Shown: positions 45,866 to 57,522 of the stretch, one piece after another | How positions within the stretch are numbered: position 1 is the stretch's first letter | How the letters are laid out: the number at the start of each line of letters is the position of its first letter | Source of the DNA: Adiantum capillus-veneris | Lineage: Eukaryota > Streptophyta > Polypodiopsida > Polypodiales > Pteridaceae | Length of the DNA stretch: 64,000 nt | Assembly (NCBI GenBank): GCA_014529385.2 | Contig: CM043961.1 | Span: 17,414,978 to 17,478,977 of the forward strand | Reading direction: 5' to 3' | Made by a program: the position numbers and the translations under genes | The notes under the pieces: model-generated | Databases searched by the model: none | What the model saw: only the letters and a program-made list of their open reading frames with translations | Told to the model about the DNA's origin: nothing

Positions 45866-48800
45866 GGATGCGTGACCTATGAGACCGAGTTACGATTGAA
45901 AATATGCTTTTGGAATTGTAATGGATACCCATGGAATGCGGGGGCTAGCATTGATGAACTAACAAGCAAAGACGATGTTGTACTTCTTGTTGAAACTTGG
46001 GAGCATGATACACAAAGGATTAACGGCTTGGAGGATTACAATGTACATTCATTGATGTGGTCAAAGAATCTCAAGCAACGAAGAGGACAAGGAGGGTTAG
46101 CATGTATGGTTAAGAAAGGATTGGAAGATTTTGTATCAATTGTGAAAAATGACAAGTACAAACGTTATTTATGGATGAAAATTATGACACAAAAAAGAGC
46201 ACCCATTTTTGTAGCCGGTTGCTACATTCCTCATCATGATTCTCCCTTTTATGCTTGCATGGATAGAGATCAACCATTTTCTGATTTGGAAGAGGACATT
46301 GCTTATTTCAAAGGTGAAGGTGATGTTATTGTATTTGGGGATATGAATGCTCACACAAAAACATTGCAACATGATACTCAACAATTTGATATGCCATACA
46401 TTTCAAGGGAGTTGGAGGAAGTTCACTTGTATGATCGTACTTCAATGGATAAGAAAGAGCCGGATCACTATGGAAAGTTACTTTTGCACATGTGTAATAG
46501 CACGGGTATGCTCATTGCCAATGGTGTATCTTTGTGGAGTGGAACCAATGGATTTACATGTAGGAGACATAATGGGGATAGTGTGATTGACTATATGCTA
46601 CTCTCTGAAGCCATCATGTATCGTATAAAGAGTTTTATGTTTGGTCAATGGACCCCGGAATCCGACCATCGCACCTTATGTATTGACCTTTCATGTGGAG
46701 AAGCAACTAAGCATGATAATCTCAGCCAAAGGAAAGAGAAGTTATCACTATGTATGGATTTCAAACGGGCACCAATGTACATTGAAATGGTTGAGCAAAA
46801 ATTATGGATGACAAAGCTTCAATGTGATGCACCATTGGAAACTAAATGGGAAGCTTTCAAGAAAGCTATTTGTTCTTGTGCGGAAGAATGCTTTGCCATA
46901 AAGCATCTCCATGGTATCAACAAAGATAGATCACGCAAAAGGTGGTTTGATAAAGAATGTCAAGATGCTCGAAAGTCCTTGATAAAGCTTGATGCAACTA
47001 TGGACAAAGACAACTATCAAAGTCATTTGCATACATACAAGGCATTGATTCAAAAGAAGAGAAGAAGATGGGAAGTAAAGCAACAAGAATTTCAAGTCCA
47101 AGAAAAGGCACATGCATGTGGAAGATTTTGGAGAAACTTGAGAGGCAAGCGGGTTGAGAATTTTGGTAACTTGAGTCTAGTGGATATGTACACACATTGT
47201 AGGCAATTATATGAGCAAGAAAAAACTGAAAAAATGCCATTTTATGGTTCACTCCCATGTATGCCGTCTTTTTTTACTATTGAGGATGTATGCAGTGGGC
47301 TTGAAAAGTTGGCCACTCGCAAAGCGGGAGATCTTCAAGGTATCAAGCTGGAGATGATCAAATGGACGGGAGATTTTACCCATGAGTGGATGTGTGATAT
47401 GTTCAACCTTGCACTTCAACATGGTATGCCTTATGATTGGAGTACTAATTGGGTTAAGCCTTTGCATAAAGGAGGGGATGTAAAGAATGTAAGCAACTAC
47501 CGGACTATAATGATTGGGTCTCTTATGGCAAAGTTGTTTGGGTGCATAATGGAGATGAAATTGAGTGATTGGGCTGAAGAGAATGACAAGCATGCAAAGG
47601 GACAAGCGGGTTTTCGTCGATGCCATAGCACCATTGATCATCTTGTCACTCTTCGTGTTCTCATGGAGGAAAGTCGGTTGAAAGGCAAGCGATTGTATTG
47701 TTATTTTGTGGACTTTAAGAAAGCCTTTGATATGATTCCACGTAACAATTTGTGGAGAAGGATGGAAGAACTCCAAGTGCCAAGTGAGTTTATGCTTGCG
47801 GTTTCTCGAATCTATGAGAAGGTGATTTGTCAATTGCGCATGGGAAGAGAAATTTCAGAAATTTTTGTAAGCACTATTGGGGTTAAACAAGGATGTCCAT
47901 TGTCACCAACTCTCTTTGGTCTATGCATCGATCAATTGGAACAAATGGTACTTGACTTTATGCAAGAAGAAGGGATTGAAGAGGTCACTATTTGCAATGC
48001 GGTAATCATGCTTTTGTTGTATGCGGATGATGTAGTGCTTCTAGCACACACTTTAGAACATGCACAAAAGCTTATGGTTGTCCTTGAGAACTTTTGCTTG
48101 CATAGTGGGCTGATTGTAAATGAATCCAAAACAAAGGTTATGCTTGTGAAAACCAACCATAAGGAGAAGCCATGCATTGTGTACAACAACGAGACACTTG
48201 AAGTTGTTGAGAGCTTTAGGTACCTTGGCCTTGAGATTCCATCCAATCACAAGTGGCATGAATGTGCTATGCGTCGTTTGGAAGCGGGAAAGAGAGCATA
48301 TTATGCATTTGAGAACATGTGTAATGCGGGAAACATCAAGTGTTGGGTTCTCAACAAGTATCTTTTTGATGCATTGGTGACACCGGTTCTTCTTTATGGA
48401 GTTGAAGTGTGGGGCGGGAGCATCTCAAAGTCTACTTGGAAAGAGTTTGAGAATGTCCAAAAGCGTTTTCTTACAAACTTTCTCCAAGTTAAGACACAAA
48501 CACCATATATGCTCCTACTTCTTGAGTCGGGATCTCTTCCAATTGAGGTTATGGGCATGGAAAGGGTTGTGGAGTACATGATAAAGATGCGTCAAAACCC
48601 CTCACATCGACTTCCTACAATTGCATGGGAAGCAAGCAAAAAAGTTCAAAAGACGCATAAAAGCAAGATCTTGAGCACGGGATGGATGCAAGACATAAAG
48701 AAGTGGTTTGGGAGATTGGATGCATTACACTTGCTACATGATGCTTCAATTGACTCTCAAGTGAATGAAGCTTTTCTACAACGCCAATGTATTACGGCTT

Positions 48801-49264
48801 GGGAGAAATCCGGTGGGTCACGCTTCATACATTACACCACCTATATTGCCCCCAACTACAAAACCATGTTCTTCGCTGAGAGAGGAAACCGTACTCACAC
48901 TTACATGCTTGAGCCTATTCCCTTGTCCGCGATACGCACTATCGCAGCAATTCGGCTTAGCTCCCATTTCCTTCGATGCGAGATAGGGCGTTGGCGCAAT
49001 GGAGAAGAGTCAAATCGATTGTGCACATTATGCTCACTGCAAGTTCGAGAGTCTGAGTACCACACACTACTAGAGTGCTCAGCTTTTGATCACATCCGAA
49101 CTTGCTTCTCTCACATTTTCAGCCATAACTTAGACCTACACACTTTCCTCTCCCAGCCAAAGTGTGGGCTCTCCATTGCGACTCTCATCACTACAATTTT
49201 GGAGCATCGAGAGTCACTTATCAGCCATACACATACTACATCACATGTAACTTTGGTCCCATAG
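45866..49264 (+). CDS. LINE ORF2: AP endonuclease and reverse transcriptase
   Basis: About 1,130 codons, fully open. AP-endonuclease: FWNCNGY (~residue 12), LLVETWEHD (~35), VIVFGDMNAH (~152) and SDHRTL (~263). RT ~470-760: SNYRTIMIGSLMAKLF, GQAGFRRCHSTIDHLV, YCYFVDFKKAFDMIP (first Asp), VKQGCPLSPTLFGL and LLLYADDVVLLAH (YADD, ~716). C-terminal zinc motif CTLC...H-x4-C at ~1050-1068. These carry out target nicking and target-primed reverse transcription. No in-frame ATG exists between the ORF1 stop and residue ~62, inside the endonuclease, so the start must be by UAG readthrough or another mechanism. A GTG at 45872 is the first conceivable non-AUG start. Probably a recently active copy. Confidence 0.9.
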   Translation, partial: GCVTYETELRLKICFWNCNGYPWNAGASIDELTSKDDVVLLVETWEHDTQRINGLEDYNVHSLMWSKNLKQRRGQGGLACMVKKGLEDFVSIVKNDKYKRYLWMKIMTQKRAPIFVAGCYIPHHDSPFYACMDRDQPFSDLEEDIAYFKGEGDVIVFGDMNAHTKTLQHDTQQFDMPYISRELEEVHLYDRTSMDKKEPDHYGKLLLHMCNSTGMLIANGVSLWSGTNGFTCRRHNGDSVIDYMLLSEAIMYRIKSFMFGQWTPESDHRTLCIDLSCGEATKHDNLSQRKEKLSLCMDFKRAPMYIEMVEQKLWMTKLQCDAPLETKWEAFKKAICSCAEECFAIKHLHGINKDRSRKRWFDKECQDARKSLIKLDATMDKDNYQSHLHTYKALIQKKRRRWEVKQQEFQVQEKAHACGRFWRNLRGKRVENFGNLSLVDMYTHCRQLYEQEKTEKMPFYGSLPCMPSFFTIEDVCSGLEKLATRKAGDLQGIKLEMIKWTGDFTHEWMCDMFNLALQHGMPYDWSTNWVKPLHKGGDVKNVSNYRTIMIGSLMAKLFGCIMEMKLSDWAEENDKHAKGQAGFRRCHSTIDHLVTLRVLMEESRLKGKRLYCYFVDFKKAFDMIPRNNLWRRMEELQVPSEFMLAVSRIYEKVICQLRMGREISEIFVSTIGVKQGCPLSPTLFGLCIDQLEQMVLDFMQEEGIEEVTICNAVIMLLLYADDVVLLAHTLEHAQKLMVVLENFCLHSGLIVNESKTKVMLVKTNHKEKPCIVYNNETLEVVESFRYLGLEIPSNHKWHECAMRRLEAGKRAYYAFENMCNAGNIKCWVLNKYLFDALVTPVLLYGVEVWGGSISKSTWKEFENVQKRFLTNFLQVKTQTPYMLLLLESGSLPIEVMGMERVVEYMIKMRQNPSHRLPTIAWEASKKVQKTHKSKILSTGWMQDIKKWFGRLDALHLLHDASIDSQVNEAFLQRQCITAWEKSGGSRFIHYTTYIAPNYKTMFFAERGNRTHTYMLEPIPLSAIRTIAAIRLSSHFLRCEIGRWRNGEESNRLCTLCSLQVRESEYHTLLECSAFDHIRTCFSHIFSHNLDLHTFLSQPKCGLSIATLITTILEHRESLISHTHTTSHVTLVP

Positions 49265-50054
<790 letters not shown>

Positions 50055-50295
50055 ACGTCGCTATAAGAAAGCTTCAAAACTCTTATCTACACATTTGAGT
50101 TTTTGCAGAAAGCTTCAAAACTCATATCTACACATTTGAGTTTTTGGCGCTCTCGGATTATTTTTACAAGGTCATCGTCGCTATAAGAGTCGTTATATAA
50201 CCAAGGCTATAGCAACGCTCATAGCGACGTCGAGACTTTTCCACATTTGAGCATCACACTACGAGTGTCACTACGCTAAAGAACCTCTTGTAGTG

Positions 50296-50818
50296 TGGAG
50301 ATGAACTAGGTTTGACCATCCCTATTTCCACAAGCTCATTGCCTTGCCTCATAACTCCTCTTGTTGAGCCAGTGAGACTCGATAAGGAGGCTTATTCAGA
50401 GGTGAACTACCATGTAGAAGTTCTATGGTATGATAATCTTGTCCTCTTTTGGGAGGTAACTCCCTAGGAATGTCATCCGTAAACATGTCTTGAAACTCAT
50501 TAGGAAACTAGATAATTCCAATTCATCTTTAGTTTCATTTTTGACCTCATTTAGATCACATGCATCTTCCTTAAACACTTTGACAAAATCCATGTAACAA
50601 GAAAGTGAACTTTCCATTACTTTGTCTAAATCTTGAGTCTGTACAGGTGGTATAGGGTACTCGCACTATTTACATCAAGTGCAACATCCTTGTCTCTATA
50701 GGAAAAGAAAACTTCTTTTTCAAGAAACTTCATGGTGGCAATCATGCGATTAAACCATGTTGCTGCTAGAATAACGACTTCATGCTGGAGTGGGGAGATG
50801 AACAAATCTTCTTTGTCT
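50296..50818 (-). pseudogene. Nested gypsy pol, 5' part (protease to RT start)
   Basis: Minus strand continuation of 42190-43825. From 50818: DKEDLFISPLQHEVVILAAT then WFNRMIATMKF (protease C-terminal block), a linker, then the lead-in DYHTIELLHGSSPLNKPPYR and NELVEIGMVKPSSSP. The next residues (FCSPILL) are at 43825, across the CACTA insertion. The protease N-terminus should lie beyond 50818 but is displaced by the second CACTA end. Same family as the plus-strand fragment at 60740-62270 (both have DKED.F.SPLQHE and WFNRM). Confidence 0.8.
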
Positions 50819-51010
50819 CACTACAACATAACATGAAGATATCGACGCATCATATATCGACGGCCATACCCTTCCACACGTATATCGACGTAATTAGAGT
50901 ACGTCGATATAGACGTCGATATACGCATCGCAATGCGCGTCAATATACACGTGGAAAGACATTCTTTGCCATGCGTATATCGACCCAAATTCCCACGGGT
51001 ATATCAACGC
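50819..51010 (+). mobile_element. Left end of CACTA transposon 2
   Basis: CACTACAACATAACATGAAG followed by many subterminal tatatcgacg/cgtcgatat words in both orientations (50838-51005), the pattern that binds CACTA transposase accessory proteins. It interrupts the gypsy protease at 50818. The TNP2-type genes at 53.9-58.7 kb lie downstream in the expected orientation. No matching right end was found in the window, so the far boundary is unknown. Confidence 0.65.
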
Positions 51011-51203
51011 TGTTTGGGACGCAAAAAAATTTGGGGAAAAAAAGGGAAACCCGCGCGCAGGGGACATTTTCGCCTGCTCAAATCTTGGCCGAAACCTGCT
51101 GCGTAGGTATTATGTCACTCTCCCCTCCCCCCCAACCCCTCTCTCTCTCTCTACATTGTGTGTGTGTGTGTGTAGGAAAGAGAGGGAGCGGTGTGTGTGT
51201 GTG

Positions 51204-51204
<1 letters not shown>

Positions 51205-51283
<79 letters not shown>
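51205..51283. repeat. (GA)n microsatellite, ~78 bp
   Basis: Pure GA run after a short gtgtgtgt-aggagaga lead. Adjacent 51150-51200 carries short GT runs. Confidence 0.95.
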
Positions 51284-51285
<2 letters not shown>

Positions 51286-51334
51286 AATGTATGCGTAGGA
51301 AATTAAAATTAAAGAAAGAAAAATTAAAGAGAGA

Positions 51335-51607
51335 AATGAAATGAAATGTTATATTAACGTCTTCAAAAGGCCAACGTGACCTATGAGACAAGAAAGTTAC
51401 AATGTGGTGGATCTGATACAAAGTTAGAGTAAAAAGATGACAAAATAAAATGTTATGGAATCCTAAACTGCTGGGTGTGGACTAAACAGCTAAAACAGCT
51501 AGCTGGGATAGGTAGATCATAGGAGATCCAACATCTGTCCTTGGCGGATCTCATCAATCTCCTCCATGTGTGGTAGTCTGACCGGGCGTTGTACATGTCG
51601 AGCCAAA
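51335..51607 (-). mobile_element. Truncated 3' end of a second LINE
   Basis: On the minus strand, the tail tgtaactttcttgtctcata then ggtcacgttggcct...gacgttaatataac (51400-51340) parallels the end of the LINE at 49240-49290 (tgtaactttggtcccatagg then tcatatttgacct...gacgataataaaa). Like the first LINE it runs into CT-rich (here GA on plus) microsatellite. Upstream sequence up to ~51607 is presumed 3' UTR. Short match, so moderate certainty. Confidence 0.5.
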
Positions 51608-53515
51608 GTGACCTGGATCGTCAAATCCGATTGCGTTTTTCTACGAAAAAACGCAGACGGACTTCGAAAACTGATTCTACGCCTACCAAAACCATCCGTA
51701 GTCCATTAAGTAGTCTTAAGGCAATGTCAAGACCGTGTATGGCAAGCCGTAGGTTAAACGGATAGAAGAAACGTCAAATACACAAGCCGTAGGTCAAATC
51801 CGATTGCGTTTTTCTACGAAAAAATGCAAATGGCTTCTATGCCTACTGAAACCATCCGTAGACGATTAGGTAGTCTTTAGGCAATGTCAAGAGCGTGTAT
51901 GGCAAGCCGTAGGTCAAACGAAAGAAAAAACGCCAAATACACAAGCCGTAGGTCAAATCCGGTTGCATTTTTCTACGGAAAAACGCAAACGGACTTCAGA
52001 AATGGCTTCTATGCCTACCGAAACTATCCGTAGTTCATTAAGTAGTCTTAAAGCAATATCAAGAGCGTGTATGGCAAGCCGTAGGTTAATGGGTTTGAAT
52101 TAACGCCAAATACACAAGCCATAGGTCAAATCCGGTTGCATTTTTCTACGGAAAAACGCAAACGGATTTTGAAAATGACTTCTATGCCTACTGAAACCAT
52201 CCGTAGTCTATTAGGTAGTCTTAAAGCAATATCAAGAGCGTGTATGGCAAGCCGTAGGTCAAACGGATAGAAGAAACGCCAAATACACAAGCCGTAGGTC
52301 AAATCCGGTTGCGTTTTTTCTATGGAAAAACGCAAACGGACTTCGAAAATGGCTTCTATGCCTACCAAAACCATCCGTAGTCCATTAGGTAGTCTTAAGG
52401 CAATGTCAAGAGCGTGTATGGCAAGCCGTAGGTCAAACGGATAGAAGAAACGTCAAATACACAAGCCGTAGGTCAAATCCGGTTGCGTTTTTCTACGGAA
52501 AAACGCAGACGGTCTTCGGAAATTGATTCTATGCCTACCAAAACCATCCATAGTCCATTAGGTAGTCTTTAGGCAATGTCAAGAGCGCGTATGGCAAGCC
52601 GTAGGTCAAACGGATAGAAGAAACGCAAAATACACAAGCCGTAGGTCAAATCCGATTGCGTTTTTCTACGGAAAAACGCATGCAGACGGACTTCGGAAAT
52701 TGATTCGACGCCTATCGAAACCATCCGTAGTCCATTAAGTAGTCTTAAGGCAATGTCAAGACCGTGTATGGCAAGCCGTAGGTTAAACGGACAGAAGAAA
52801 CGTCAAATACACAAGCCGTAGGTCAAATCCGGTTGCGTTTTTCTACGAAAAAACGCAAACGGACTTCGGAAATGGCTTCTATGCTTACTGAAACCATCCG
52901 TAGACAATTAGGTAGTCTTTAGGCAATGTCAAGAGCGCGTATGGCAAGCCGTAGGTCAAACGGATAGAAGAAACGCCAAATACACAAGCCGTAGGTCAAA
53001 TTCGGTTACGTTTTTCTACGGAAAAACGCAAACGGACTTCGGAAATGGCTTCTATGCCTACCAAAACCATCCGTAGTTCATTAATTAGTCTTAAAGCAAT
53101 ATCAAGAGCGTGTATGGAAAGCCGTAGGTCAATGGATTTGAATTAACGCCAAATACACAAGCTGTAGGTCAAATTCGGTTGCGTTTTTCTACGGAAAAAC
53201 GCAAACGGATTTTGGAAATGACTTCTATGCCTACTAAAACCATCCGTAGTCCATTAGGTAGTCCTAAAGAAATTTCAAGACCTTATATGGCAAGACGTAG
53301 GTCAATGGGTTTGAATTAACGCCAAATACACATGCCGTAGGTCAAATCCGGTTGCGTTTTTCTACGGAAAAACGCAAACGGATTTCGGAAATGACTTCTA
53401 TGCCTAGTGAAACTATCCGTAGTCCATTAGGTAGTCTTAAAGCAATATCAAGAGCGCATATGGCAAGCCGTAGGTCAAACGGATAGAAGAAACGTCAAAT
53501 ACACAAGCCGTAGGT
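51608..53515. repeat. 173-bp satellite array, ~11 units, inside CACTA 2
   Basis: The word cacaagccgtaggtcaaat recurs at 51781, 51940, 52113, 52286, 52460, 52633, 52810, 52983, 53156, 53329 (variant) and 53502, giving a 173-bp period. Each unit has a 9-bp-arm hairpin (gcgtttttc / gaaaaacgc), catccgtag, gtagtctta and a second aagccgtaggt. CCGTAG/CTACGG occurs several times per unit. Two subtypes differ in the stretch after the second gtaggt (caaacggatagaag or caatgggtttgaa). Confidence 0.95.
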
Positions 53516-53914
53516 CACATAGGGAAATAGAAAGAGAGAGAGATAGAGAAGTGGAGAGCGAGACAGAGAGAGAGATAGGAAAATAGGAAAATAGAGAGAG
53601 AAAGAGAGATAGCGAGATCGAGATCGAGAGAGAGAGAAAGGGAGATAGCCGTTGGATGTTGAAGAAACTATGGAACTAAAGAGGCAAAGGGGTTTTGCCC
53701 GCTATGTACATGCATTGCCATGTACACCTGGGAGTGCACGTATGTGTCTACCCATATAGGATTTGACCAATAAAGACGAGATTTTGACCCGGTGGTCCTG
53801 ATCTCCGTACACCTCTGGACCGAGGTGTACGGAGATTGGGCAAGACTAGAGAATGCGAGGTAGTTTACATTGTGAGGAGTATATATATTAAAACAACATT
53901 CATAATCATTGTAG
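53516..53914 (+). promoter_or_regulatory. GA-rich tract and double-hairpin leader before CACTA transposase
   Basis: 53525-53640 is agagag/gatag-rich. 53700-53740 holds tgtacatgcattgccatgta. 53793-53828 holds a 15-bp-arm inverted repeat (atctccgtacacctc / gaggtgtacggagat). A similar pair lies at 40290-40440. atatatatta at 53881-53890 lies ~25 bases before the ATG at 53915. Leader or promoter role is inferred from position. Confidence 0.5.
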
Positions 53915-56900
53915 ATGGCAACGTCATCAACTAACATGGAGGAAAAGATTGCATGCTCGTGCACGCTCTGCAAGTATCAAATCCTGCACAAGCGTAGGAT
54001 ATGTAATGAGCATGTGCACAAGTACGGAGAGTTTGCTAAAGAAACCGTACAGAATCTACGATACGACTCCTACGAAACATGCATTGATTTTCGCGACATA
54101 GCACCTACATCTTAGAGAGAGAGAGAAAAAGGATTATGCGTGAAGGTCCGACCAATATAGAACCAAGGATGGAAGCAGAAAAGGACTTACAGATAGAAGA
54201 CGATGGCATGGAGGAGATGCTGGATGCCTTCTCCCAGATAAGCGAGGAGAACGATAACGAAGTAGCACCAGAAGCCGTGCACCTATCTCCTGAAGACATG
54301 TTGAGGAAGTTGGCATGCCAACCAATTTATGAAGGCGCCAAAATATCGACGCTTCGTACTTGTTTGGCGTTTTTGAATCTTCAGTCAGTGTACGGGTGGT
54401 CAGATGCAAGCGTCACTGCTTTGTTTAGGTACGTAATTTACAAAAGAGATTTTCCAATTGCAACGGTGACTTGCTTGGAGAGCTTTTTAATTTAATGTGG
54501 CTTAAACAGGTTGTTGCGGGATCAACTTCTCTCGGCTGACAATGAAATGCCCCCCTCCACGCCAGACGTAAAGCAACTATTGACCTCAGTTGGCTTGGAC
54601 TACAACAAGATTCATGCATGTCCAAATGATTGCATTCTTTTTCGCAATGAATTCGCAGATTGTCTGTCGTGTCCTAAGTGAGGAGGAATGCGCTACAAAC
54701 AAGATGCTCTTGGCGAGACAGTGCCAGCTAAAGTGTTGCGACATTTTCCTATTATTCCTAGGATAAAAAGCATGTTTCGTTGTGGTTCCATTGCAAAGTT
54801 GATGCTGTGGCATTCTACGAATAGATCCATTGACGCAACATTTAGGGTGCCTACTGATTCAAAGGCATGGAGTCACATTGAAGATACCTGGCCACATTTT
54901 AAGAGTGAACCACGCAATTTTCATTTGGGCATGGCAATGGATGGAGTCAATCCATTTGGCTTGAGAAGCTCGTCATGGAGCACTTGGCCTATGTGCCTTA
55001 TCAATTACAACCTCCCGCCGTGGCTTTCCATCAAGAAGGGTCATTTGATATTAAGCTTGATTGTACCTGGTAAGTTCAAGGCAAAAAACATGGATGTTTA
55101 TCTAGCTTCACTAGTTGACGAGCTCTAGGAGTTATGGCATGGGATCGACATAGCAAATGCGGTTGAACCAGTAGGACAACAACATGCAAGGATCCATGGA
55201 CTTCTTATGTGGACTATGCATGATTGGCCAGGATACGGAGAAGCTTCTGGTAATGGTTCTTGATTTACAAAATTCTTGCTATTCACAAGCACTTTGCCTT
55301 GGCCTGATTCATGCTTTAATATATGCAGAGCTAACAACTTCGGGATACAATGCGTGTCCAATTTGTGGGCAGTCTTTGGATGTGTGCTATTCTGCCTCTC
55401 TTCGAAAGATAATTTATCAAGTCCACCACCGTTATATTCCAGATGGCCATCACTTGCGCGAAGGTCAGCTTGGTCGCATCGAATGTCGTCCTATGCATGT
55501 ACAAGAGTGGCGTCGCCGATGGGAGCAACATGAGGGGCAACCTGTTCAAGGAATGAAACGTTTGTCCATTCTCCATACGTTACCGTACTGGGGTGATCTA
55601 CTAATTAACCATTTGTTGGATCCAATGCATATATTCAAGAATGTGGGAGAGCTCCTCTGGAAGACAATCATGGGAATGAAAGACAATCGAGCTTCACGAG
55701 ATGATTTGCAGTCAGTTGGAAAGATGCCAGAGCTGTGGCCTTTCACCAATGCAGCTGGCCAAACAAAGCTTCCAAGAGCGCCATGGGTATTGCTAAAAAA
55801 CGAAGAGCGACAAGTTAAAGGGTGATTTCAGAGTTCAGGACGCCAACAATAGGATATATGCGATGTCTCAAGACAGCATTCACCCGTGACGATCAACTGT
55901 CAGGATTGAAATCGCATGACTGGTATGAGTTCTTGCAATTAATTCTTCCAATTGCGATCAAGGGGTGTTTAATGGAGGAAGTGCGGACCTGCATATACAA
56001 GATTTCAGAGCTAGTGCGGTGGATCTCTTCCAAGGAGATACATGAGGAATCTATTGCAGTTGCAAGGGCTAACTCCATTGAGGCAGTTTGCATGATTGAG
56101 AAGTATCTACCCACGAGCTTCCTAACTATCCAAATGCACTTGCTCGTTCATGTAGTAGATGAGGTTGCAGTGGCAGGTATAGTCCACAGCCGTTGGATGT
56201 TCTTTCTAGAGCAGTTCATGAAAACACTTAAGGGTTTTGTTCACCAAAAAGATCGTCCAGAGGGGAGCATGGCAGAAGGATGGTTGGTGCAAGAGTCTCT
56301 TGTATTGACGACCGAATTTCTATCCGTTTCTGACCCAGAAATTTCCCGAGTGTGGAGCGATAAGGAGGATGCAAGACTGGTGGGAGAGGAGCCGCAAGGG
56401 CAAGGGGTGCCGAAGAAAATGAACGACGCCATGCGAGAAAAGATCATGAAGTTCTGTATACTAAATTCAGCGCCGATGCAAAAATGGCTTGAAAGGTACG
56501 AAAAATAGAAAGAGAGACGCAATAGGGAGCGACAGGATTTTAGGCGAAGCCGAACAACTAGGGGTTTACCCTTGCCAGACTATCTCTCTCCTCTACTTGA
56601 ATTCCCTACAATGGCATGGTTGGACAAGACAGTGAGAGCAACTCGACAGATCGGAGAACCCATATCTCTAGACGAGGAAGAGCTGGCTATTGGATGTGAC
56701 TGGATGTATCATACATACATGGCACTATGGCCACATGGAAAGCATTTTAGAACACAACAAATTGATAGCAGAAGAAACACGTTTGACAGTGGGGTAATGG
56801 TTAGTTTCATGCAAAAGGGCAGGGCTAGTGCCAGAGACACGAATGAGAGCACTAGCAACCTAGATTACTGTGGTTTGGTGTCAGATATCCTGAAAGTAAG

Positions 56901-57415
56901 CTTCAGGCGGTTTGAGATGTTTTTGTTGGATGTGAAGTGGTTCAAGGTGATTACTTCTGGTCGCAATGCAACGGTACGCAGAGATGGAAACAAAATTGTG
57001 CAAATAGATTCTACAAAGGTTTGGACAGAAGCGAGCGACACATTTTCTCTCCCTGAACATTGCGAGTAAGTGGTCTTTGTACCGGACCCTCGAGAGCGAA
57101 AATGGTGGTTTGTGGTTCAGGTTGCTCCTAAGAAATAAACAAGTATTTGAAGGGCAAGATCTCCTGGAGGAAAGTCAGTCAGACGACGTCCATACTACTG
57201 TGACATTAGATGAGATGGACGAAGGTATGGCAGAGGAAGCTGACAGATATACGAGGGATGACGCAGACGAGCCAGAATTGACACTTGTAGATGAAGATGC
57301 AATGGATGAAGACAATTTGCTAGAACGAGTTGGGGCAGAGTTATGTTTGCAATTAGAGATAGACGATGAAACGGTGCAAGATCTTATCGATGATGCGTCA
57401 CTCGTCGAGGCCTAG
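53915..57415 (+). pseudogene. CACTA 2 TNP2-type transposase
   Basis: Multi-exon transposase of the En/Spm TNP2 class, which cuts at CACTA termini. ATG 53915, stop at 54113, resumes 54136. Intron 54429-54509 (gtacgt..acag), another at ~55251-55328. Blocks: YGWSDASVTALF, NKIHACPNDCILFRNEFADC, CLSCPK-stop-GG (a Cys codon turned TGA, 54678), RHFPIIPRIKSMFR, AMDGVNPFG, SWSTWPMCLINYNLPPWL, YNACPICGQ, LPYWGDLLINHLLDPMHIFK, then (after a one-base shift at ~55820) the DUF4218-like SGLKSHDWYEFLQLILPIAI, IHSRWMFFLEQFMKTLKGF-type region and DUF4216-like YHTYMALWPHGKHFRT, RFEMFLLDVKWF. Acidic C-tail 57107-57415. Stops at 55126, 56506 and 57067. Well conserved but broken. Confidence 0.85.
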
Positions 57416-57522
57416 GCCTGTAAGTGTTTGTGTGAAGACGTTGATTTAAAATTAAGCTTAAAGTTAATTTAAACAACTCTGTTTTGACGCTTTATTTTAC
57501 TTTTTTTGTGCAGGACTTTAGT

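Noticed and set aside
51608-53515. Regular ~173-bp repeats resembling a CRISPR array
   Set aside because: Repeat and spacer are not distinct; whole units are conserved, as in a satellite. The genome is eukaryotic.
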